From an uncultured Bryobacteraceae bacterium (GTDB lineage: Bacteria > Acidobacteriota > Terriglobia > Bryobacterales > Bryobacteraceae), in assembly GCA_938027685.1 (NCBI GenBank), contig CALJAM010000030.1, forward strand, positions 1-64,000: a stretch of 64,000 nt of DNA. Direction: 5' to 3'. The notes below the pieces were generated by a model. That model was not told where the DNA came from, did no database searches, and saw only the letters and a program-made list of their open reading frames with translations. Below, one piece after another: positions 7,744 to 15,551 of this stretch (its first letter is position 1; each line of letters starts with the position of its first letter). The translations under genes were made by a program, and so were the position numbers.

Positions 7744-9870
7744 GAACCGCAGGCGAATGCCTCCATTGAGGACGCGGCCCTCCAGAGGCGCCCAGGCGTC
7801 CACCGTCCAGCGACCGTCCACACCGCGAGTCGGGCGGAGCAATGGATTCCAACGCGTTTGCCGGACGTCCGTTACATTCTCGGCGTTGAAGAAGAGCCGG
7901 ACGAGGCCGATGCGACGCTCCGCCATCACGCCGAACACAAGGTAGGGCTCCGATTCCGAACGGTAGGGATTGTGCTCGAGACGCTGACGGCCGGTGTAGA
8001 AAGCCTCGAGGCCAACGCGCCAGGCGGCTTCCTTCTCCCATAATACGGTCAGTGCGAGGCTTTGACGGGGCGTCAGCGGGACATCGACGCGTTCGCCCTT
8101 GTCCTCTTTTCGTGAGCGAACGAAGGTGTAGCTGGCCAAGGCGAAAAACGGCGCCTTCTTCCACGTTCCGAGCAGCTCCAGCCCGGCATTCGTGCTTGGC
8201 CGGGGCAGATTCAGGATTTCATAGCGCTCATCGGCCCTCACCTCAATGGGGTGCCGCACGCTGAAACCAAAGAGCGTGGCTGTGAACGAGGCCGGGCCAA
8301 CATTCCGCGTCAGATCGAAGGACGCGCCACGCCCTCGTTCCGGCTCCAGCGGGGCAACCAGGGTTAGGCGCGAGAGCCCTGCGGCCTCGGTTTCTTCGGT
8401 CAAGGGCGTGGGCGCCGAGAAACCCTGACCGGCTGAGAAACGGCTGATCCAGCCCTTCCAGCGCAGCAGCGCGGAAAGTCGGGGACTCAGGAACGTACCA
8501 TAGCGGCCGTGAAAATCGGCGCGTGCGCCGGCCGAAAGCGAGAGCCAGGAACCAAAGTCGACGTCATCCTGGAGAAACACGCCGGGCGTAGTGTAGCCGT
8601 AGGCGAAGCGAGGAACGTCACGAGGCCGATAAGACTCCCGCTCGACCGCCAATCCTGCCACCAGGGTATGGCGGTCAATGGCGCCCCGAACCGCCAGTTC
8701 TCCGAAGAACAAGTCGTGGCGATCGCGCTCCTGAACCTCGCCAAATCGGTGGTCATGTCGCTGAGTGGAGACTGCGAAGCGTGTGGTGACCACGCGTCGG
8801 TTCTCGATCAGCCACTGCACGTTGCCGCCCAGATCGTACCGACGCGTGTGCAACGCTTCCCTGTAAGGCAAGCCGGTGGCAGGCAGAACGGACCCAGCCA
8901 TTGTGCCCCCCTGGCGGTTCTCATACGTAACGCCACCCGTAAGCAAGCTGGTGCGTCCCTGGCCGCCATCCCAGAAGAGCCGCGGCTTCACAACGCGGCG
9001 GGTGTAGCCTGCCAGGTCCGCCCATCCGTCTTCGTCAATGTCGTTTGGCCGCTGGTGGTGGACGCCGGCGAGCAACGAAGCGCTCCATCGGGAGCTCAAA
9101 GGCGAAGCCAGAAACAGCGGTAAATCCGTGGCGCCCCGGCTCGACTGGTTGGCGAGGAACTCCAGCGTCGGCTCCGACCCTGGTCGCCGCGAGATCAGGT
9201 TGATAATGCCGGCCATCGCTCCAGCGCCATACAGGGCTGAGGATACGCCCTTGATCACCTCGACCTGGCCAAGATCCATAGGCGGTATCTGCAGGATTCC
9301 CAGCCCGGCACCCTGTTGGCCGAACAGGGGCAGGCCGTCGGCCAGGAAGCGTGTGTGGCGCCCCTTCATTCCCTGGATGCGGATGCTCGCCGCGCCCAGG
9401 GACGGTGAGTTCGTCTGCACACGCAGGCCTCCCATTTCATTCAGCAGCATCACAATGTCGCCGGGCGTCATCAGCATCTTTTCTTCGATCTCGTCCCGGT
9501 CCAGCACTTCGACCCGCGCCGGCGAGTCCTGAATCCTGCGGTCTGTCCGAGTCGCAGAGACAGTGATCTCTTCTTTGACCGGCTGCATCGGCTGGAGCTC
9601 GATCAGCAGATGCCACACACGCGCTTCGCCTACGGTGAGCGACGCGGATGCCGGAAGGAAGCCCTGCTTCCACACCATGACCTCCACCTTGCCGAGAGCA
9701 ACCGGCACCACGACGATGCCATCCCGATCCGTTTCCGTGGAGACACCGCCAACCCTCACGCTGGCGCCCGGAACGGGAGCTGCGCCCGCCCTTACCTCGA
9801 TGCGGATCGCGGCACTCTCTTGTGGGAGGCCCAACGCCAACAGGCCAAAGGCTGCAACCAAAATGCTCAC
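7741..9870 (-). CDS. TonB-dependent outer-membrane receptor, probably metal-linked
   Basis: This is a protein of about 709 residues with a signal peptide (SILVAAFGLLALG), an N-terminal carboxypeptidase-regulatory-like Ig domain (about residues 25-100), a plug with a TonB-box-like EEITVSATRTDRRI, the plug block ASIRIQGMKGRHTRFLADG and VEVIKGVSSALYG, then a 22-strand-type barrel. The barrel ends in Phe (GGIRLRF), the usual outer-membrane sorting signal. The plug is very like receptors found beside heavy-metal loci. The open frame extends to 9984, but that would overlap the Cys-peptide gene and lack a signal; GTG 9870 is the best start though its ribosome site is weak. It lies downstream of the MerR regulator, so uptake of a metal or metallophore is inferred. 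Confidence 0.85.
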   Translation of the reverse strand: MSILVAAFGLLALGLPQESAAIRIEVRAGAAPVPGASVRVGGVSTETDRDGIVVVPVALGKVEVMVWKQGFLPASASLTVGEARVWHLLIELQPMQPVKEEITVSATRTDRRIQDSPARVEVLDRDEIEEKMLMTPGDIVMLLNEMGGLRVQTNSPSLGAASIRIQGMKGRHTRFLADGLPLFGQQGAGLGILQIPPMDLGQVEVIKGVSSALYGAGAMAGIINLISRRPGSEPTLEFLANQSSRGATDLPLFLASPLSSRWSASLLAGVHHQRPNDIDEDGWADLAGYTRRVVKPRLFWDGGQGRTSLLTGGVTYENRQGGTMAGSVLPATGLPYREALHTRRYDLGGNVQWLIENRRVVTTRFAVSTQRHDHRFGEVQERDRHDLFFGELAVRGAIDRHTLVAGLAVERESYRPRDVPRFAYGYTTPGVFLQDDVDFGSWLSLSAGARADFHGRYGTFLSPRLSALLRWKGWISRFSAGQGFSAPTPLTEETEAAGLSRLTLVAPLEPERGRGASFDLTRNVGPASFTATLFGFSVRHPIEVRADERYEILNLPRPSTNAGLELLGTWKKAPFFALASYTFVRSRKEDKGERVDVPLTPRQSLALTVLWEKEAAWRVGLEAFYTGRQRLEHNPYRSESEPYLVFGVMAERRIGLVRLFFNAENVTDVRQTRWNPLLRPTRGVDGRWTVDAWAPLEGRVLNGGIRLRF

Positions 9871-9946
9871 GCGAAACGCGAACCCCGTGAGCTCATCAGA
9901 GAACGGGCCGTTGCAGGGGCGCAGCGACGTCCCCTGTAACCGAGGG

Positions 9947-10051
9947 TTAGCGGCAGAATGGGCATGGTGGACAAGCGGGGCCAAATGAACCCCACACCCT
10001 AGTCACCAGCGCCACAAACCCGAGGGACAGCAGCAACCAGAATTTTCGCAT
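9947..10051 (-). CDS. 34-residue membrane/secreted Cys-rich peptide
   Basis: This short gene is preceded by AAAGGAGG 8 nt before its ATG at 10051, the strongest ribosome site in the island. It encodes MRKFWLLLSLGFVALV, a perfect signal or anchor segment, then a tail ending CPPCPFCR and TAA. Three Cys in seven residues suggest metal or heme binding in the periplasm. It overlaps the last 53 nt of the MerR gene in another frame and ends 77 nt before the receptor start, so translation coupling within one mRNA is likely. Its function is not recognised. The MerR reading frame is unusually long over this overlap, so one of the two frames may have been created by mutation. Confidence 0.6.
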   Translation of the reverse strand: MRKFWLLLSLGFVALVTRVWGSFGPACPPCPFCR

Positions 10052-10499
10052 TTCCTTGACCTCCTTTCCCGAGCCCTGCGGCCAGTGGGGGTAGACCCTC
10101 GATGACGCAGCAGATCTCCGAGGGCTTCATAGGCGGGCAGGGTAGCTTCGCGGCTGTTTCGAGCCGGAAGAGCTCCAGTCTGCGTCGGACGGCCGAAAGC
10201 AACTTTATCTGCTGCTCAACCGCCAGGATTTTTTCTCCTGTCCACCGTACTACCTCGGGGCACGGGTCCAGGCCTTCCTCAGCCATTCTCAGAACCTTAG
10301 CGATCTGCTTCAAGGTGAGGCCGATGCCCTTGGCCTTCTGGATGAACTCAACCCGCCGGATGCTATCCGGGCCAAAAAGCCTGTAACCGGTGTGAGTCCG
10401 TTTGGCCCGAGGCAGCAGGCCCAGGCTTTCCCAGTATCGGAGCGTTTTGCCTGAAACGCCTGTTGTCTTCGCCAGATCGGAAATCCTTAACGCCCTCAT
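9999..10499 (-). CDS. MerR-family divalent-metal-responsive regulator
   Basis: This is a 166-residue protein. The N-terminal winged helix (RISDLAKTTGVSGKTLRYWE, GYRLFGPDSIRRVEFI) is followed by a dimerisation helix and a metal-binding loop. Cys80 (DPCPEV), Cys121 (LPCPP) and Cys130-Cys131 (EICCVIEG) match the three-Cys pattern of MerR/ZntR/PbrR. CueR-type copper sensors have Ser in place of Cys80, so Zn, Cd, Pb or Hg is more likely than Cu. ATG 10499 is chosen, with GGGGAG 4 nt upstream, over ATG 10511, which lies upstream of the predicted transcription start. The last 25 residues have no family counterpart and overlap the Cys-peptide gene. It is probably autoregulated and drives the peptide and receptor. 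Confidence 0.88.
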   Translation of the reverse strand: MRALRISDLAKTTGVSGKTLRYWESLGLLPRAKRTHTGYRLFGPDSIRRVEFIQKAKGIGLTLKQIAKVLRMAEEGLDPCPEVVRWTGEKILAVEQQIKLLSAVRRRLELFRLETAAKLPCPPMKPSEICCVIEGLPPLAAGLGKGGQGNAKILVAAVPRVCGAGD

Positions 10500-10513
10500 G
10501 GATCTCCCCATAC

Positions 10514-10545
10514 AGAATAAACCTTCCAGCGACGGGAAGGTGCAA
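10514..10545 (-). promoter_or_regulatory. MerR-type promoter/operator with 20-bp spacer
   Basis: Read on the minus strand: -35 TTGCAC (10545-10540), -10 TATTCT (10519-10514), spacer exactly 20 bp. Centred in the spacer is a perfect 7-bp dyad, ACCTTCC-N7-GGAAGGT (10541-10521). Over-long spacers with a central dyad are the hallmark of MerR-family activation by DNA distortion. 20 bp matches ZntR-type promoters, and the dyad sequence is the one common to CueR/ZntR operators. The next gene downstream is the regulator itself. Confidence 0.88.
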
Positions 10546-10744
10546 CAGGCTCAGAGATTGCGAAGCCCTTAGCGGGGACCGGTACTTCGCCCTGCTTCGC
10601 GCGCTCCGGCGGATGGGTCTTTCGGACCGGACGGTCCGCAAACCAGCCCGCTTGGTCGTCCGCATATAGGCGTGCTCGGTTTTTTCAATAAGCTCGTGGA
10701 GTCGATTAAAAACATTAAAAACGAAGTTCCGGCCAACACGCCTT
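10546..10744. repeat. intergenic segment with a solo transposon end
   Basis: No gene is recognised. At 10680-10695 there is TTTTTTCAATAAGCTC, a right-hand copy of the inverted repeat found at 7727-7743 and 10865-10881, with no obvious left partner nearby. A further partial match, GAGCCTGTTG, overlaps the -35 region of the MerR promoter on the minus strand and may be chance. Confidence 0.4.
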
Positions 10745-10881
10745 TAGGAGCTTGTTGACAAATTCTTTGCGGCGCTCCGCGCGGCCGGGTGATCTTGCGT
10801 CCGTTCATGCCAAATCAATCGTTTGTAGCACTTAGTAAGTCTGGCTGTAGTTGTGTGGGCGACTTTTTCAACAAGCTCTGA
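10745..10881. mobile_element. 137-bp MITE-like inverted-repeat element
   Basis: The left end TAGGAGCTTGTTGACAA (10745-10761) pairs with the right end at 10865-10881, whose complement reads CAGAGCTTGTTGAAAA. They share GAGCTTGTTGA and the same layout as the 250-bp element at 7494-7743. There is no coding frame inside. It is probably a non-autonomous derivative of the same insertion-sequence family. Confidence 0.6.
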
Positions 10882-11514
10882 GCATCTCGCAAGCTTCCGG
10901 CACTTTGATCCTGCCGCGAGTTGCAGGCAGCCCTCGGAACCCGCTCCGCGGGGTTGGGGCATCTTCCGTGACCGGGGCCGTTCCTGTGCACTGGTGGTCT
11001 GAGACGGGCCGTACGCACCTTTGCACTCCGTCCCACGGCCTCTTCTCCGACACCGTGCCCGGCTTCGACTTTGATTACGGGAATGTTGAGGCCGGCGAGA
11101 CCTCGTTCACCGGGGCCTGCCCATGGTAGGCCCGCTGAGCGTTGGCCTTACCGGGCGGGACTAGCTGGAATGCGGTCCGCCGGCAGCGTGGAGGAGCCGC
11201 ATTCGCCGTGGCCCGCCGCAGCCCTGGCGTGCATGATCAGGCCCGACGATTTCCTGCCGAGGCCCGGGGACGGCTTCGGTTGGCCGCTTACGCCCCGCGC
11301 GTGTGCCCGGTTCCCCGGCGCAGCTCAGGGCCGGCACGGCGGCTCCTCACTGCATCGTCGTCCAAGGGCGGAGAGCGCGCAGAGCAATCGGAGCGAGGCC
11401 GGTACCAGACTTACCTTTAAGATCGGATTGGTCTCGGCGTGGTGGGGCGCCAATCGAACAAGTAAGGCGCGGAGTGTCATAGGCGACGAAGTCGAGGCAT
11501 TTTGGGGCCGGGTG
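10882..11514. other. 630-bp unexplained region
   Basis: Several short overlapping frames exist, but none shows a family motif, good start site or coding bias. It lies between the MITE-like element and the FkbM gene, within the island carrying transposon remnants, so decayed imported DNA is a reasonable guess. I see no tRNA, attachment site or stable RNA in it. Confidence 0.35.
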
Positions 11515-12417
11515 CTAGTAAAAGAACAGCACGTCGGGCCGCACCGCACTCTTGGCGTCGGCACATGGGCCGCACTCCATGCGGTAGCCGGGCCACGCCG
11601 CGCGCACCAGTTCGGGAATGCGCTTGGGATCGTCTTCCATGTGGTAGGCGGAGATGGCCAACCGCGGACGAAAACGCGCCAGCGTTTCGCGGGCGCCGGC
11701 CAGGGCCCGCTGCTCGGCGCCTTCGATGTCCATTTTGATGAAGTCAACGCGGTCGAGGGCGAGTTCTCGTACAAGCTTGTCGATCGTTGTCAGCTCGACC
11801 CGCGGGCCGGGACGCGCCCGCTCCGGCCGCATGACCACGCTATCGGCCGGCGAGTTGCCGGGATCCACGTAGAGCGTCATGACGTCGTCCTTGTCCCAGA
11901 CGCCCTTGGGATAGATGACGACTCGGCCCGACCGCACATCCTCGCTGAAATTGCGCCGCAGGCATTCCAGATTTTCGGGCGCCAGTTCGATCGCAACCAC
12001 CAGCCTGGCTCCCGCAGCGAGAGCCTCCCTGGTGAAGACCCCCATGGCTGCTCCGCAGTCCAGGACCACGTCGCCCGGACGCACGCCCAAGCGGTGGTCT
12101 CCGTAAATTTTGCGTTCCTGTTCGGCAAGATTGAAGGGCAGCGAGTAATCACTGCCGTTCGGGACCCAGAACAGCCCCTTCGGCGTTTGCCACAGGTTGT
12201 ACCCCTCGGGGTCTCTCCGTACGAGTTTGCTGGCGGCGAGGATCCGGTCCTTGATTTCGATCTGCCGGCGCAGATTGTCCGCGCTGCGCAGCGTCTCCCG
12301 CCAGGGGCACGGCCCGGCGCGCCCGACCATGTACAGGGCCGCCAGGCGCAGCGGCCTGACGAAATAAACGAGCGGACCCGTCGCAGCGAGGCACAGCACC
12401 GCCCACTTGAGTTTCAT
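11515..12417 (-). CDS. FkbM-family SAM-dependent methyltransferase, membrane-anchored
   Basis: This 300-residue protein has an N-terminal hydrophobic anchor (MKLKWAVLCLAATGPLVYFV). It is followed by the FkbM core: VVLDCGAAMGVFTREALAAG (SAM-binding glycine motif), ELAPENLECLRRN with its acidic residue, and VDFIKMDIEGAEQRAL, the family signature. FkbM enzymes O-methylate hydroxyls, often on polyketides or surface sugars; the acceptor here is unknown. ATG 12417 is preferred to ATG 12438, because the latter overlaps a TACGAT -10 box. It is divergent from the ECF sigma gene. Confidence 0.8.
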   Translation of the reverse strand: MKLKWAVLCLAATGPLVYFVRPLRLAALYMVGRAGPCPWRETLRSADNLRRQIEIKDRILAASKLVRRDPEGYNLWQTPKGLFWVPNGSDYSLPFNLAEQERKIYGDHRLGVRPGDVVLDCGAAMGVFTREALAAGARLVVAIELAPENLECLRRNFSEDVRSGRVVIYPKGVWDKDDVMTLYVDPGNSPADSVVMRPERARPGPRVELTTIDKLVRELALDRVDFIKMDIEGAEQRALAGARETLARFRPRLAISAYHMEDDPKRIPELVRAAWPGYRMECGPCADAKSAVRPDVLFFY

Positions 12418-12550
12418 AGCAGCGAGTTTTCGCTTCATCGTAGCAAAGCCGGAGCGGTCCGAGGCGCGATGGCGTGGCGTGCGGCCCGCCTCGCAAGAAA
12501 GTGCGGCAACTTCCCCGCCCTCCATACGTATTGGTGTTTGGAAGACCCCG

Positions 12551-13054
12551 ATGCTCCGGTTCGTGGATTTGCTGCGGGAGCACCAGGCCATGGTTTACAG
12601 TCTTGCCTGTCACGCACTGGGTGACCCCGTCGCTGCCGAGGATTTGACGCAGGACGTGTTCCTGGCGCTGCACGAGCACATGGACAGGCTGGAATCGGCC
12701 GCCCACGCCAAGGCATGGCTTCTGCGCGTGGCCCCGCGGCGTTGCATCGACGAAATCCGCAAACGCCGTCACCGGGCCGGTCCTCCGCTAGAGGCAATCG
12801 AAGCAGCGTCGGCTCCGCCGCAGGATGAACTCGTGTTGCGTGAACAGGTTCAGGCGATGGTCCGCAGGCTGCCGGCCCGCGCAAGGACCGTGCTGATCCT
12901 GCGGTATCAGGATGGACTGGCCCCGGCTGAGATCGCTAGCCTTCTCGAGGTTCCCGTCGAGACCGTCAAGAGCAGGTTGCATCGAGCGGTAGGCTTGTTG
13001 CGCGGGCGGCTGACGCGAAGGCTCGCAGGCGAGCCCGCAGGGAGGAAGGCATGA
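12551..13054 (+). CDS. ECF-subfamily RNA polymerase sigma factor
   Basis: This 167-residue protein contains sigma region 2 (FVDLLREHQAMVYSLACHAL, AEDLTQDVFLALHEH, KAWLLRVAPRRCIDEIR) and region 4 (ARTVLILRYQDGLAPAEIASLL, VETVKSRLHRAVGLLR). It directs polymerase to its own regulon. ATG 12551 is the first start that fits region 2; the open frame runs back to 12407 without homology. It overlaps the next gene by 4 bp (ATGA), indicating a translationally coupled operon whose products are the membrane protein and the DUF4252 protein. Confidence 0.9.
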   Translation: MLRFVDLLREHQAMVYSLACHALGDPVAAEDLTQDVFLALHEHMDRLESAAHAKAWLLRVAPRRCIDEIRKRRHRAGPPLEAIEAASAPPQDELVLREQVQAMVRRLPARARTVLILRYQDGLAPAEIASLLEVPVETVKSRLHRAVGLLRGRLTRRLAGEPAGRKA

Positions 13055-13389
13055 CGGACCGCGACCGCTTCGAAAAGCTGCTCTCGGAATCCCTGCGCCG
13101 GATCCAACCGCCGCCGAATCTCGAAGGTCGGATTCTGCGTTCGCTCCGTAGGCGACAGGCCGTCAATCGAAACTTCTGGATACGCGTCGCCGCAGCCGTC
13201 GTCTTGACGATTACGGTCTGGTTCGGTCTGCGCTGGCGTGACGAGCGACGGCGTGAGCAGCAGGCTCTGGAGATCCGGCAGAAGCTGGAACTTGCGCTTC
13301 GGATCGCTAACGACAAGCTTGCGGAGGCGGACCGTGAGTTGAACCGCATCGGGGTGCGCGAAGTTCGCTTCGAGGAGGTCGGCCCATGA
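13051..13389 (+). CDS. small single-pass membrane protein, putative anti-sigma factor
   Basis: This is a 112-residue protein: a cytoplasmic N-terminus of about 40 residues (DRFEKLLSESLRRIQPPPNLEGRILRSL), one membrane helix (IRVAAAVVLTITVWFGL), and a charged coiled-coil-like C-terminus. Its position directly after the sigma gene, with start and stop overlapping on both sides, and its topology fit an anti-sigma factor. The zinc-binding HxxxCxxC of ZAS domains is absent. The assignment rests on context. Confidence 0.6.
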   Translation: MTDRDRFEKLLSESLRRIQPPPNLEGRILRSLRRRQAVNRNFWIRVAAAVVLTITVWFGLRWRDERRREQQALEIRQKLELALRIANDKLAEADRELNRIGVREVRFEEVGP

Positions 13390-13946
13390 GAACATGGTTG
13401 CGGCTGGTAGGGGTCCTGCCCCTTGCGTTGGCGGCGCAGGACATCGACTGGAGCGTTTTCGATAAGTTAGGTCAGAAAGCCGCCAGATCCGCCGAAGTCA
13501 GCATCGGCGCCGAGCAGCTGGCGCTGCTAACAGGCGCCAAGGGCCAGCCGGACGCGGAGCCGTTGGGGGACTTGATCGGACAACTGAAGTCGGTTTTCGT
13601 GCGAAGTTTCGAGTTCGAAGCGCCCGGCATGTACGACCTGGAGCCGCTGCGGTCGCTCCGCGACAAAGTGAAAGCCTCGGGCCAATGGTCCAGCCTCGTT
13701 TCGGTGAAGGAAAAGGACCGTTTTACGGAAATCCTGATGAAGAAATCGCCCGAAGGTAAGTCCGGCGGCTTGCTCATCATTGCAGCCGAGCCCAAAGAGG
13801 TAAGCGTTGTGCACATCGAAGGCATTTCGGACCTGAGTGCGCTCGGCCGGTTAGGGGGGATCGCAGGCATTCCCGCGGTGAGCTCAGCCGGCAAGAAGGC
13901 GCCTGAGACAACAGCCCCGGAATCGCCGAAGGGCAGGAAGGAGTGA
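13386..13946 (+). CDS. DUF4252-family exported protein
   Basis: This 186-residue protein has a signal peptide (RLVGVLPLALAAQ) and a DUF4252-like body (VFVRSFEFEAPGMYDLEPL, then GQWSSLVSVKEK, LLIIAAEPKEVSVVHIEG). The C-terminus is low complexity and probably disordered. It overlaps the membrane protein gene by 4 bp, completing a three-gene sigma operon. DUF4252 proteins commonly sit beside ECF sigma genes; their biochemical function is not known. A role in envelope stress sensing is inference. Confidence 0.75.
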   Translation: MRTWLRLVGVLPLALAAQDIDWSVFDKLGQKAARSAEVSIGAEQLALLTGAKGQPDAEPLGDLIGQLKSVFVRSFEFEAPGMYDLEPLRSLRDKVKASGQWSSLVSVKEKDRFTEILMKKSPEGKSGGLLIIAAEPKEVSVVHIEGISDLSALGRLGGIAGIPAVSSAGKKAPETTAPESPKGRKE

Positions 13947-14313
13947 GTCGGGGCGCGCTGGTCGAGCGCCGCTCGATCTGAGGTTGCTTCTCGGCGACGC
14001 AGCTTACCGCCCCGATCTTGCGCCCAGGCCTCGCCCGATGGCAATCTCGCAGCGACCCGCAGGAAGGTGAGCGCAGAATTCGGCAGCCTACCGCGCCGTG
14101 GAACAAGCCTTCGAATTGGGGAACAAGACAGAGCGCGATGAAGGCCGGCCGGAAATCTCCCGTCGTGAGCTCATGCCCGCGAGGCGGCGGCCGGCCTCAG
14201 CCTGAGACGCGTTGAAGTCCGAACGGCCGGGCCCATTCGCGCGAACTCGCGGGGCCGTCCCTTCCTCTTACCACAGGTGCGCGGGATCCCAGCCGTCGAA
14301 TGCATCCGATTGG
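13947..14313. other. intergenic region upstream of the GH172 gene
   Basis: About 370 bp with no convincing frame. It contains GC-rich inverted segments (for example GGCCGGCCGG...CCGGCC near 14150-14205) that could form hairpins terminating the sigma operon, but no U-run follows them. Nothing else recognised. Confidence 0.35.
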
Positions 14314-14319
14314 TATAAT
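14314..14319 (+). promoter_or_regulatory. -10 box upstream of the GH172 gene
   Basis: A perfect TATAAT lies 43 nt before ATG 14363; no consensus -35 is obvious. The resulting leader would contain AAGGAGG ahead of the start. Confidence 0.45.
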
Positions 14320-14362
14320 CCATCGAGCCGGAAACCAGCTGTAAGAAGGAGGAACTCGTTTC

Positions 14363-15496
14363 ATGCCTACCATGATTGCCACCCCCGAGCGCCGCAGTTT
14401 CTTCAAGCGCCTTATGGCGCTGGCAGGGCTTACTACAGCCGCGCGCGGGACCGCGGAGGCGCAGCCCGCTCCGCCGGAGCGCTGCGACTTTCTGCCGGCC
14501 TACGCCCGCGCGCAGAACCACCGCTCGCTCAAGCAATCCAGCCACGACCGCACGGGCGGCAACGCCGACCGCTGGCAGATCCCGCCCGGCGCCACCCAGG
14601 AAATCTTCAATTCCGACGGCCCCGGCATCATCACGCATATCTGGTTCACCATCTCCTCGCCCAGTGCGATGCACCTGAAAGAAATCGTGCTGCGCATGTA
14701 TTGGGAAGGCAATCCGAAACCGAGCGTAGAGACGCCGATCGGCGATTTCTTCGGCCTGAACCTCGGCCAGTACGTCATTTATCAGTCCGCCTACCTTGCC
14801 TGCTCACCGGCGCGCTCGCTGAATTGCTACTTCGCTATGCCCTTCCGCCGCTCGGCGCGCATCACGGTGACCAACGAAGGTGCGCAGCAGGTCAACGCTT
14901 TTTACTCCAACATCGACTACATGCTCGTGGAGGCGCTGCCTCGCGACGCCATGTACTTCCACGCCCAGTACCGCCAGGCGGCGCCCTGCAAGGCCAACCG
15001 CGAAGCGAAGGTGAATCCCGACGGCAGGGACAACTACGTCTACGCCGAAGCGCGGGGCCGCGGTCAGATCCTGGGCTGCACTCTGGGCGTGCTGCTCAAC
15101 GCTGACGGCTGGATGGGCGAAGGCGACGACATGATTTTTATCGACGACGAGAGCAAGCCCGTGATCATCGGCACCGGGTCCGAGGATTATTTCCTCGGGA
15201 GCTGGAACTTCGGCGGCCGCGACGGCGCCACGCCTTTCGCTCATCACTATTACGGCGCTCCACTCATCGTGATGCCCGAGCGCACCGGCGGTCGTTACTG
15301 CTGCTACCGCTTCCACGGAGACAACCCGGTGACCTTCACGCGCTACATGAAGTACACCATGGAGCACGGTCACGCCAACGATCGCGGAGATAACTTTTAC
15401 TCGGTGGCTTACTGGTATCAGACCGAGCCCTACACCGACTTCCCCGCCCTGCCCCCGCCGGCCGAACGCATTCCGCGCGTGAGGCTGCCGGGCTGA
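14363..15496 (+). CDS. GH172 (DUF2961) glycoside hydrolase, Tat-exported
   Basis: This 377-residue protein has a Tat signal (ERRSFFKRLMALAGLTT) and the full DUF2961/GH172 core: GPGIITHIWFT, MYWEGNPKPSVETPIGDFFG, MPFRRSARITVTNEG, and the active-site region MGEGDDMIFIDDE with GTGSEDYFLGSW. GH172 enzymes act on difructose anhydrides and on furanosides such as D-arabinan, retaining configuration; the substrate here is not predictable. AAGGAGG stands 10 nt before the ATG. It heads a long forward gene run with the sialidase-like gene nearby, suggesting glycan breakdown outside the cytoplasm. Confidence 0.85.
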   Translation: MPTMIATPERRSFFKRLMALAGLTTAARGTAEAQPAPPERCDFLPAYARAQNHRSLKQSSHDRTGGNADRWQIPPGATQEIFNSDGPGIITHIWFTISSPSAMHLKEIVLRMYWEGNPKPSVETPIGDFFGLNLGQYVIYQSAYLACSPARSLNCYFAMPFRRSARITVTNEGAQQVNAFYSNIDYMLVEALPRDAMYFHAQYRQAAPCKANREAKVNPDGRDNYVYAEARGRGQILGCTLGVLLNADGWMGEGDDMIFIDDESKPVIIGTGSEDYFLGSWNFGGRDGATPFAHHYYGAPLIVMPERTGGRYCCYRFHGDNPVTFTRYMKYTMEHGHANDRGDNFYSVAYWYQTEPYTDFPALPPPAERIPRVRLPG

Positions 15497-15551
15497 GGCG
15501 GGACTTCCCGCGGCTTCTCAAGTTCGGCCCCCGGTATCCGATAAGTCCCGC

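Noticed and set aside
7985-9120. CRISPR-like or repetitive pattern in the receptor region.
   Set aside because: No regular repeat-spacer units exist; the similarity is only recurring codons of beta strands.
12407-12550. N-terminal extension of the ECF sigma factor.
   Set aside because: These codons show no sigma homology and the family start is ATG 12551.
14376-14678. Second forward frame within GH172.
   Set aside because: It is a shadow without motifs; GH172 fills the region in the other frame.
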